A DNA stretch of 64,000 nt, from assembly GCA_030295235.1 (NCBI GenBank), contig AP026126.1, positions 496,001 through 560,000 on the forward strand, in the 5' to 3' direction. Position 1 is the first letter of the stretch; every line of letters begins with the position of its first letter. Positions 55,527 through 64,000 of the stretch are shown here, in pieces. The notes beneath the pieces are model-generated. The model made no database searches. It saw only the letters and a list, made by a program, of their open reading frames with translations, and was not told the DNA's origin. This DNA comes from Fistulifera solaris. Its lineage: Eukaryota > Bacillariophyta > Bacillariophyceae > Naviculales > Stauroneidaceae. The translations under genes and the position numbers were made by a program.

Positions 55527-57350
55527 CTACAACCCCGATGTGGACTGGGAAGATAATACAGCTTTTCGGAGGACTTCGTTCTGTTCTCGGTAGCCATCGC
55601 GTTCGGCTTGTAGAACCATCATTTGTTTTCTACAATTCTTTACTTCCTTGACAAGAAGCTTCTTGGTTGCTCTCCATTCACGTTCGTTTTCGGTCCATTT
55701 TTCCCGCTCAAACTGTAGCATGTCACCCATGACGACTGCCTTTTGTTCGGCATGCTGTTTTATCGTTGCCATTTGATCACGCATCTCTTCTTCATTCTTC
55801 TTGTGTATCTTAGCTTCTCGTTCCAGCTCTTGGACTCTCCCGTCTAGAAATGCAATTACTTCTTGATCACTGGCGATTTGTTGAGATATTTTGGATTCAT
55901 TGTCTCCAATAGCCGCCAAAGTCCCTTCCATATCCCGTACTTTAGCGATTAAAAATTGCTTGACCCCTTCCGTACTTTCTAACGTTGCGGCGAGTTCTGA
56001 CTTTTCCTGCATAAGTCTCTCTACCAAACTTTCCTTTTGGCGCAACCGTTCCGTCATCACTATGATTGCGTTTAATTCCGCATCCGAAAGTTTCGATGCC
56101 ATCGAGCTTGCCAGGGCGGCGTTCATAGGTTGCTGAGCGTCCGAATTGGACCGTAACGGAGTTCGTGGAGGTGAAGGAGCGAATTTACCTCCCCGAGAAG
56201 GCTGTAGCATGGACGAGAATAAGCCACGTATCCCTTCCGCAGCTGAAGCGGTGGTCAAGGGGCTACTCTCGGAGCGGCGTAAAAAATGATGAGACGGGGA
56301 CGACGACGAAGGCGGTGACGAAGGTCCTGTCTGTGTCTCGAGATTGTTCACTTTACTGGACATTCCCGAAGCAACTTGAGTGGCTTGAGATGTGGTAGCA
56401 GTCGTTTCCACCGTCGCAATTGTCGAATTGTCAATACTGTCATTTCCACCACTCCCATTTCCGAGCCCAAACAATGTATCAACTCGACTGTACATGGATA
56501 TATTCACTTGAGCTGTATTGAGAATATCGAGCGCGTCGAGGTAGGCAAAAATTTGCATGAGAATCTTTGTTTCCAGGTTTTCCAGGGTCGGGACATCCTC
56601 TTGGATATCTTCTTCTAGAGCGACGACCGAATGGGGCTTGGCCAGAGTCTCTGTAGAAAGGAGCGTGTCTTCCGACTTTACTAGAACGGGTTGCTGTATA
56701 TTTGGTGGAACGTCTGTTTCTATCGTAAGTGGTGCGGGTACCTCGACGGAAGCTGCTCTTGCTACAGGAACGGAAGGCTCTGGCAATTGTACAATGGTGG
56801 CCTCTAGTGTCACCTTCGTACACTCCGTATCTTTACTTTCTTCCTTTGTTCTTTCTTTCGACCTTTCCGCTTTGGGTTTCTCTTGCTCCTCATGTGTTGG
56901 GCTTTGCCGAGAGACAGTTTCTTCGACGAGCGATTCTTCACTGCGATCGTTTCTACGACTCTCATTTTTCCGCTTGGCTTCCACCAGTTCTTCCTCCATT
57001 TGTATAAGCTTTGCAACGACTTCATCATATTGAATCAAAAAATCTTCATGTTTTTGTTTGATTAGTTTCAGTTCACCCATTTGTCGACTCAGCGCCAAAA
57101 GTTCTCGAACCAAATTATCCGCCACATATCTTTGCAGATGATAGCGTTCCTGAATGAGCACTTTCGATTCTTCCAGGGCCCACTCCTGTTCCACAACCTT
57201 TTCCTTTAGATACTTTAGCTCCTGTGCATGTGCCAGCTGCTCCTCCAACTTTTCAGCAATTTCGACATCCATAACCATTTCCTGGAGGCATTTTTCCACT
57301 GTAGAACGAATTTTGACATCCTCCAACGCACGGAGGAGTGTCTCCTCCAT
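55527..57350 (-). CDS. F-box coiled-coil protein
   Basis: A 607-residue intronless protein. Residues ~1-130 and ~430-590 are long coiled coils (MEETLLRALEDVKIRSTVEK, ALEESKVLIQERYHLQRYV, VQELEREAKIHKKNEEEMRD, REWRATKKLLVKEVKNCRKQ). Between them lie a Ser/Pro/Glu-rich linker and a short F-box-like segment (LENLETKILMQIFAYLDALD then ILNTAQVNISMYSRV). It probably bridges SKP1-type ligase machinery, but the coiled coils also suggest a structural role. No orthologue is recognised. Confidence 0.6.
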   Translation of the reverse strand: MEETLLRALEDVKIRSTVEKCLQEMVMDVEIAEKLEEQLAHAQELKYLKEKVVEQEWALEESKVLIQERYHLQRYVADNLVRELLALSRQMGELKLIKQKHEDFLIQYDEVVAKLIQMEEELVEAKRKNESRRNDRSEESLVEETVSRQSPTHEEQEKPKAERSKERTKEESKDTECTKVTLEATIVQLPEPSVPVARAASVEVPAPLTIETDVPPNIQQPVLVKSEDTLLSTETLAKPHSVVALEEDIQEDVPTLENLETKILMQIFAYLDALDILNTAQVNISMYSRVDTLFGLGNGSGGNDSIDNSTIATVETTATTSQATQVASGMSSKVNNLETQTGPSSPPSSSSPSHHFLRRSESSPLTTASAAEGIRGLFSSMLQPSRGGKFAPSPPRTPLRSNSDAQQPMNAALASSMASKLSDAELNAIIVMTERLRQKESLVERLMQEKSELAATLESTEGVKQFLIAKVRDMEGTLAAIGDNESKISQQIASDQEVIAFLDGRVQELEREAKIHKKNEEEMRDQMATIKQHAEQKAVVMGDMLQFEREKWTENEREWRATKKLLVKEVKNCRKQMMVLQAERDGYREQNEVLRKAVLSSQSTSGL

Positions 57351-57981
57351 TTTGATCGCGTAAATTGTTTTTACGTCGATGCACGGACCGCCTCCGAAAA
57401 CAATTTAGAGCTTGATTCTTGCGTTGAACGACTTTTGTGCTTCCACAACGTTCGCAAAGCCTAATTGCTGTTCTACTACAATCCAATCAACTTCTGGATT
57501 TTTTTCGAGTGAGTTTTTTTTTCTTCACACAACACACGAATGCGTGAACTTTTCACTTTTCACTCACAATGAAAGTGTCGCAATAGGACCCATTTCAAGT
57601 CGTTGAGTTTCGGACAAGGCTACGTGGTACACGGGTAAAGAGAAGTGCGGAAATTGAATACCACTTACTTGAAATCAATGTAGTTTTTAGTTACACTGAT
57701 TCCTCGTATTTATAATTATGATCTACAGTTTTACGTATAGAGAAATAGAAAACGTTTCGTGTTTAAGCACAAAGATGACCGGCGACGCCATGCCATGCAC
57801 CATGGTCGATCTGTTGCTGCGGTGCTTGCTTGGTGCTTGGGCTTGGGCAGGGCGACGACCCCGACACTCCTCCTCCAAACGGTCCAATAAGTGCGGTATC
57901 ACGGCGTTTTGCAGTGCAACTCCAAAAACAGACCAACATATACAATCCTCAGAAGTTCATTCAATAATAACTAGATTTACA
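57351..57981. other. Divergent intergenic region
   Basis: An in-frame 88-codon extension upstream of the SLY1 start (from 57718) lacks conserved features and is judged non-coding. No other gene seen. Confidence 0.45.
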
Positions 57982-60020
57982 ATGACGACTCCCGAAATGT
58001 CTCTAAAGGCCGCCCAAGTCAAGGCGGTGCACCGTATGTTGGCCTTCAACGAAGAATCATCCGCCGCCACCTACGACAACGACTTTAGCTTACCCCCGGC
58101 CGGATCCAGCAACAATCAGTGGAAGATTTTAATTTATGACGCAGCTTGTCGATCGATCATTTCCCCCATCATGTCCGTCCAGCAATTACGCCGACGTGGA
58201 GTGACGCTGCATCTGTTGTTGAACTCGGAACGCGAAGCCATTCCGGATGTGCCCGCCATTTACTTTTGTCGCCCCACGAAAGAGAACTTGGCAATCATCG
58301 CTCAAGACTGCGCGAAAGGTCTTTATGATCGAGCGCATTTGAACTTTGTCACGAAGTTGGATCGGGAATTGATGGAAGAATTCGCCAAACTGGTGGTGCA
58401 AACGGGAAGTTTAAATAAGGTGGCCTCGGTGCATGATCAATATCTCGATTACGTTTGTCTAGAGAAACGCCTTTTTAGCTTGCATAAAGTCAATTCTTAT
58501 GCAATATACAATGGTTCGGGGACTACTGAGGCGATGATGGAGCAGGCAATGACAGAGATCGCGTACGGTTTGTTTTCAGTTGTTGCGACGCTGGGCCATA
58601 TTCCGATAATTCGCTGTCCCAAGGTGAGCTACTGAATGTGCGTTTTTGTTTTATTTTCTTGCCAGACACTTCTAAACTTAATTTTGGATTCTTTTGAAAG
58701 GGCGGTGCACCTGAAATGGTAGCGAGAAAATTGAACCGAATGATTTCTGAGCACCCAACACTCCTCCGCAACAAAAGCTCAATTACTCGGCCGCTGGTTG
58801 TAATATTGGATCGAAATGCCGATTTGATAACACCTATTCAGCACACGAGTACTTATCAGGCTCTCATCGATGATTTGTTGAAGCATCAGGCAAATCGCGT
58901 AGAGTTCGAGGTCGTGCAGGACCCAGACTCCAATCGCCCAAAGAAAACGCAAAAGCGTTTTGATCTCGATCCCGACGAGGATCGATTCTACTCTGCACAT
59001 AAATTCCAACCATTTCCAGAGGCTATCGAAAGTAACGGTGCTGAATTACAGGAAGTCACCGCTCGCGAACAAGAGATTCGATCCAAAACGGGCGGTGCTG
59101 ATCCGAGTTCCGCCGTCGATCCACTTTCGAGTGGGGCGAACGACCTTGCCAATGCCGTTGAATCGCTACCAGCACTACTGAATCGAAAGAAGCAGTTAGA
59201 GGTTCACACAAGTATCCTTCAAGCTGTCATGAACGAAGTGGCGGCTCGTGATGTTCCCCAATTCTACGAACTGGAGTCGGCCCTTGCAACCGGAACTTAC
59301 AAAAATGACCCAACCAAGGCAAAGCAAAAGGTTCTAACGTTTGTTGGTGATGCAGATAAAGGTAGTGTAGAAGACAAAATTCGCCTCATCATGGTCTATG
59401 CTCTTACTACAGCTGCGAAGACTGCGGAACTCGATGAAGTGGGGACAGCATTACAACAAGCGTGTGAAATGAAAGCGGCTCAGGACGCTTCAGTACGCCA
59501 AGTTCTTTCCAATGGTTTAAAAGCAATTAGTTATTTGAAGAAGCTACGGTCGATGCATATGATACCATCTGCCGCAGATATGCTGCAGGAGTTGCAGGCT
59601 ACACCAGGTGGTGAAAAGTCTTCTTCGCATGTATTTAGCAGTCTTATGGCCAAAGCAACGACGCAGGCGACGGATTTACTGGCCAAGGCAACCGATAAAG
59701 TTACTTCTATGCTGGGAAAGATCAATAAGCATCACGCAACTGTCGTGGTGGAAAATCTTTGTGAGATGAAACCTGGCACGGAAGACGAAACATATCTGTA
59801 TCTCGACCCAAAAGTCAAAGGTGACGTCGATGTTATCAAGTTACAATCGATGACACGTGCTACTGTGCGAGAAGCCATTGCTTTCGTGATCGGAGGAGGG
59901 TGCTACGGTGAGTATCAAAATTTGCAAATGGTTGCAAACGATCGACGACAAATCAGTTACGGCAGCACCGAACTTCTTAATGCCAGTGCATTCTTGTCGC
60001 AAGTAGGACAGTTAGGCTAA
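57982..60020 (+). CDS. SLY1: SLY1-like Sec1/Munc18 protein
   Basis: Exons 57982..58623 and 58701..60020 join across a 77-nt intron (IPIIRCPK then GGAPEMVARK). ~653 residues. SM-family features: WKILIYDAACRSIISPIMSV, GVTLHLLLNSEREAIPDVPA, VYFC-type IYFCRPTKENLAIIAQD, SITRPLVVILDRNADLITPI with QHTSTYQALIDDLL, and a C-terminal AIAFVIGGGCYGEYQNLQMV. The order and the P-A-I-Y-F-C-R-P motif match SLY1, which binds syntaxin-5 type SNAREs in ER-Golgi transport. Start 57982 (MTTPEMSLKAAQVKAVHRML) fits the family; the longer frame adds a non-conserved 88-residue leader. Confidence 0.9.
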
Positions 60021-60152
60021 ATAGACTCTTTTTAAAATTGTGTTTGTCTGGCAGCTAGTAATATTACAGACAAATTCTGTCCACATTAAGCAAGTTGCAA
60101 AAAAAAACAATGTAGCCGAATTTATTGTATAAATACTTTCTAATGACATCAA

Positions 60153-61129
60153 TCATGAAAACGGTATAGGGCCGCTCCCGTCGATGATATCGCGACAATT
60201 CGGCTTTGATTCTCGCCCAAACTCGGGTAGCATCAAGTGCGCATCCCTGCAACGAACTCGGTTCACGTAATCCACAAACTCCTCCCTTGGCATCAACTTC
60301 GAGCCGAGCGTTTGCTTGTAGGCCATATCCATACCCAAATCCCATAACTCAAAACCACACCGAGACAGCAAACGTCCGAGGGTCAGTAGTTGCACCGATC
60401 CGGCCGAATCTTGTACCGTAAAGCCCGTCAATGAAGTATAAATACTACCCACCGTATAACCCAATTCTCCCGCCACCAGATTGTCCAAATCATCCCAAAG
60501 TTCCATCGAATAGAGACGAACCGGACAACACCTCTCAACAACATCGTCCAATACGTGTGTTGGCATTCCTTTGGATGCGTCCGATGAATGGCGGAGAACG
60601 CTTCGACCAGTTGCGGAATAAGCCAACAATTCACACCGTGTTGTCGTCGACACCCATCTACCACTTGATCAAAAGCTTGATTGAACGACGGTCGGTACTT
60701 TTTTGACTTTTTACGAGCCGATTTGGAAATGTGGAGACCGTTCGGTAATTGAATCACGCAGCGATGTTGATGCAACTTGGGCAACAACAATTGTTCGGTG
60801 GCAATCGGCAAGAAACCTTCCGCCATGAGTTGACACACGACATCCGGATGGAACACGGGAGAGACGCAGAAATCTCCATGATACGGGATGACGATGCGTT
60901 TAAGTGATTCGGGGATGTAGGATTGCAAACACCGGCGTCTCTCGGTCATTCGTTGGCGAACGCTGGCGTCCGTTTGTGTTGACTTTCTCAATGCCATGGG
61001 ATGACGCTCATTGTCGGTTGGCGTGGCCGGTGATGAAGAGTTTTCTTGTTCTGTGATCAGTTCATTTGGACGGTCATGCTTGATATTGGGGGCCATTCTG
61101 TAAAGCGTAGTCGTATAGCGTCTAGACAA
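60153..61129 (-). CDS. Leucyl/phenylalanyl-tRNA-protein transferase-like protein
   Basis: Two frames join if one A is restored at 60570-60572 (reading THPKGMPTHVLDDVV), giving ~325 residues. Landmarks: YHGDFCVSPVFHPDVVCQLM with AEGFLPIA, SFNQAFDQVVDGCRRQHG, WLIPQLVEAFSAIH, then VRLYSMELWDDLDNLVAGEL, GYTVGSIYTSLTGF and LLSRCGFELWDLGMDMAYKQ. This order matches the bacterial L/F-transferase (Aat) GNAT-like fold, which attaches Leu or Phe to N-degron substrates. In eukaryotes it is uncommon; transfer or organelle origin is inferred. Catalytic residues cannot be judged by eye. Confidence 0.7.
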
Positions 61130-62210
61130 ACGGGTTAGTTCTGCTTCTAATTTGTTGTTCCGTTCTTGGACGTCTTTCGTCGTAATTTTCCTTTGAGTAA
61201 TTCAAGCCCAAGATAGCTCTTGCGTGATAGGGGTCCGCAGCAACTATTCACCAAGTGAGAAAGAAAGGAATGGCATTCTATTATTTCATCTTCCCTCGCC
61301 AGTTCGCAAAAAACAAAAGGGTCGTCCAAATCCAAAGTCTCCGCCGGTCACGAACGAGTACCGTTATTTACTATTGGACGGTCTGTACAAAGTAGTCTGT
61401 AGGTAATATTATGGTTTCAGTCCCAGAAGTCATCCACGGCCATGGTTCCCCTTACCTCTTGACCCCGATGTTGACCAGCATTCGAGGCTACCGACATAGT
61501 AAACGCCTTTCGACCTCATTACTCAATCAATCATAAATCGCAAATGAAGACAAGAATAATCCTTGATAACGTCATAAAGGCACCCGTAACATGGTAGAAA
61601 AATTTATTGTACTATGTATAAATTTAAAAAACAAAAGGCTGACCGTGGTGTACGCGAGAAATCTGAACGGATCCGCTGTTGCTTTGTCAAAGAAGTCCAA
61701 AAACCTAAAATGTGTGTTAGTTTCTTTCTGGCAGAGGGGGTAAGCAGCAAAAGAACCTTGCGGATCTAAGTGTTGACGGTTTTTCGCCACGACTGCATTT
61801 CAGTCATGAGTCACTTTCCTTCCGAGCAACGCTACTACGCTACTACCAAACTTCCACTTGGATTCTGCTCAATGAGCGGGCGTTTTTTTTGTTTCATTCA
61901 GAAAGCAATAGCGTTCAGCAGCATTTGCAATACACGCGGCGACTCATAATGCCGAAAGTCCTTACGGATCTCTGTTCTTCCGTACAAAGTATTTACTATA
62001 TAGCTCAAGTGTTGACGGTTTATCGCCACGACTGCATTTCAGTCATAAATCAATCTCATCAGAACCGGTGCGTCAGGAAGACACACGTTGAAGCAATCGT
62101 CATCGCAAAATGGACGACGGATGAGAGAAGGAACAACATCAACATCAATAAGAGCCGACCTCCCTCCAAATATTTAATACAGAGTAGGTCTTCTTGCACT
62201 CTCTTTTACC
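61130..62210. promoter_or_regulatory. Divergent intergenic region with two copies of a 42-bp palindromic unit
   Basis: Two near-identical copies lie at 61767-61809 and 62006-62047: AAGTGTTGACGG, a short spacer with CGCCACGACTG, then CATTTCAGTCAT. They are 239 bp apart. The copy at 62006 ends about 165 bp upstream of the DXR start. No gene is supported in the gap. Confidence 0.65.
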
Positions 62211-63711
62211 ATGAGAATACAATCAACTGCTATTTTAGCTCTCACTAGTGTCACTTCCGCGTATGTGGTGACGACCCCCAACGAGTTCCGTCGCTGTGCA
62301 CGCCGCTCCGGGCTCGTTGGGGACGGGAGAAGGATGGATTGATCCTTCGGCACCCGTCGGAAGTGCCGCCTCTCTCAAATTAACGCTCCAAAAATCATTG
62401 GAAGGATGTGAAAACTTTACCAAGCGTTTGAGTTTGCTCGGATCGACGGGATCGATTGGGACACAGACGCTCGAAATTGTCGACGCGTGTCCGGACAATT
62501 TTGTGGTTGACGCACTCTCGGCGGGGACGAATGTGGAATTGTTTGCGAAGCAAGTTCTTAAGTATAAACCGAAAGTGGCGTCTTTGGCGACCGCGGAAGC
62601 GGCGGCGGAGTTGAAAAGAGCGTTTGGTGGCGGCGGGATGTACCGAGATGCCCCAGATTGTATTTGGGGACGAAGGTATCTTGGAAGCGGCCACCGTCAG
62701 TTCCGCGGATACGGTCGTCACCGGTATTGTCGGCGCGGCGGGTCTCAAGCCAACGATTGAAGCTATCAAACTCAAAAAAGACATTGCTCTCGCTAACAAA
62801 GAAACATTGATTAGTGGTGGGCCCGTCATCAATCCTCTCGTCGAAAAATACGGAGTCGGAATGGTGCGTCTAACGCAATGATACTTTTCTTCTTTGCGTT
62901 TGCTCATCTCTCACTCACATTTTTAACGACACAGCTCCCCGCGGATTCCGAGCACAGTGCTATCTTTCAGTGTTTGCAGGGTGTCCCGGAAGGAGCTCTG
63001 CGTCGCATCATTCTTACCGCATCGGGTGGGGCCTTTCGTGATTTCTCCAAAGAAGAACTGTTCCGCTTGTGCCAAGAAGATCCGCGCATGATTCAGGCCA
63101 AGGCCACTACTCATCCCAACTGGGATATGGGTGCCAAAATCACCCTCGATAGTGCCACCATGATGAATAAGGGATTGGAAGTCATTGAAGCGCATTACTT
63201 GTTTGGAGCCAGCTACGACGATATCGATATTGTGATCCATCCTCAATCGATTGTGCATTCCATGATTGAAACACAAGACACGTCTTGTTTAGCTCAATTG
63301 GGATGGGCCGATATGCGTTTGCCGTTGGTGTACAGTGTTTCATGGCCGCACCGACTCCGTATGCCCTACAAGCCACTCAATTTGGCGGAACTGGGAACGC
63401 TCACGTTCAAAGCACCGGATACGGAAAAGTATCCGTGCATCAAATTAGCCTACGAAGCTGGAAAGATGGGTGGAACCATGACCGCCGTGTTGAATGCCGC
63501 CAATGAAGCGGCCAACGAAATGTTCCGGGCGGATGTCGGTCTCGGATTTCTCGACATTCCTCGATTAATTGAAGGTGCCATGGAAGCACACAAGGAAGAG
63601 TTAAAGACAAAGGACATTGTTTTGGACGATATTCTGAATTACGATCAATGGGCACGCCAACATGTTCGTATTGCGAGTCAAAAATTGGACAAGAACCAAC
63701 TTTTCGTATGA
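62211..63711 (+). CDS. dxr: 1-deoxy-D-xylulose 5-phosphate reductoisomerase (plastid)
   Basis: Exons 62211..62863 and 62935..63711 (intron 71 nt). ~475 residues after dropping one base at TT 62286-62287 and one at GGG 62635-62637. The leader [20 protein letters not shown] carries the A-Y plastid cleavage motif. DXR features: [19 protein letters not shown] (NADPH site), [65 protein letters not shown], and a C-terminal [20 protein letters not shown]. It converts DXP to MEP, the committed step of plastid isoprenoid synthesis. Two palindromic elements lie upstream. Confidence 0.95.
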
Positions 63712-63869
63712 AAGCAAGGTCAAAGTTGGATATGCAGGACATTATAACTCTTTGATAATAAAGCTTCCTTTTTATCCATCCTTACGGCTCCATCATTTGT
63801 CACTAAGTCTAGCCAAACATCAAATAATGACGACGAAGATCGACGCAATAATAACGTATTAGTATTCAT
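63712..63869. other. Convergent intergenic region
   Basis: A short A+T-rich gap between DXR and the right-edge gene. No feature seen. Confidence 0.5.
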
Positions 63870-64000
63870 TCAATCCGATTTCGACTGACTTTTCGTATTG
63901 AGAGGCCTGGCAATTCCGTCCTCACCAAGTTGCAAGCAACGGTTCGAATGAATGACTTCATCCGTCACAAATTTTGACTGCCCAGGAGAAATCACGCAAA
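63870..64000 (-). CDS. 3' end of a gene running off the right edge (unknown)
   Basis: On the minus strand a frame is open from the window edge to a TGA at 63870-63872, with tail CVISPGQSKFVTDEVIHSNR followed by CLQLGEDGIARPLNTKSQSK then SD. Only ~43 residues are available, so no family can be assigned. Confidence 0.4.
   Translation of the reverse strand, partial: CVISPGQSKFVTDEVIHSNRCLQLGEDGIARPLNTKSQSKSD

Noticed and set aside
57718-57981. 88-codon N-terminal extension of SLY1
   Set aside because: No conservation-like features; the SM fold begins soon after the ATG at 57982.
61572-62248. Short open frames in the gap before DXR
   Set aside because: They overlap the palindromic units and show no domain.
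1-64000. CRISPR arrays, bacterial operons, rRNA genes, intact transposons
   Set aside because: None was seen; gene structure and introns are eukaryotic.

Overview
The window looks like nuclear DNA of a pennate diatom, most like Phaeodactylum tricornutum. The evidence is dense single genes on both strands with intergenic gaps of mostly 0.1-0.8 kb, one to a few short GT-AG introns of about 60-145 nt, an intron-bearing nuclear tRNA, stramenopile-type plastid leaders (signal peptide with a cleavage-site F or Y), and diatom-typical contents such as a DOT1-like histone methyltransferase, NodU/CmcH carbamoyltransferase and MEP-pathway DXR. This is inferred from the sequence alone.

Layout. 0-10 kb: start of a secreted or membrane protein leaving the left edge, an organellar Whirly protein, an MscS channel, a mobile-element relict, an intron-containing tRNA-Lys, a membrane-anchored SET methyltransferase, a PAF-acetylhydrolase-like lipase, and an unknown protein with a possible broken relative beside it. 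10-25 kb: a small conserved-looking protein, a CSB/ERCC6-type SNF2 repair ATPase, a bromodomain protein, an F-box/ARM protein, DOT1-like, a plastid LPA1-like photosystem II assembly factor, and a PIG-F/GPI11-like GPI-anchor subunit. 25-40 kb: epsin, D-amino-acid oxidase, RPAP1, a Cys-rich secreted peptide, an FKBP-MsrA fusion, an EF3-like ABC-F ATPase, and a Na+/H+ exchanger. 40-54 kb: an AlkB-like/glycosyltransferase-like fusion, a plastid DUF4239 protein, a folate/pyrimidine-type mitochondrial carrier, MO25, a polytopic membrane protein, the carbamoyltransferase and an unknown helical protein. 54-64 kb: ribosomal protein S15, an F-box coiled-coil protein, SLY1, a leucyl/phenylalanyl-tRNA-protein-transferase-like protein, DXR, and the 3' end of a gene leaving the right edge. 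No operon-like pathway cluster is visible. Genes group only loosely: chromatin and transcription (CSB, bromodomain, DOT1-like, RPAP1), membrane traffic (epsin, SLY1), and plastid function (LPA1-like, DUF4239, DXR).

Two window-wide patterns matter most. First, about twenty reading-frame breaks occur inside otherwise well-conserved genes. Almost all lie in short mononucleotide runs and each is resolved by a single base. With those single-base allowances every multi-exon gene sums to an exact multiple of three. This points to homopolymer errors in the assembly (or, less likely, a decaying allele), so many apparent double genes are one gene. Second, a palindromic element (core TGACTGNATTTCAGTCA, sometimes inside a 42-bp unit) recurs in at least eight copies. 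All copies are in upstream or divergent intergenic DNA and none was found in coding or convergent intergenic DNA. It is the best candidate here for an undescribed regulatory or mobile element.
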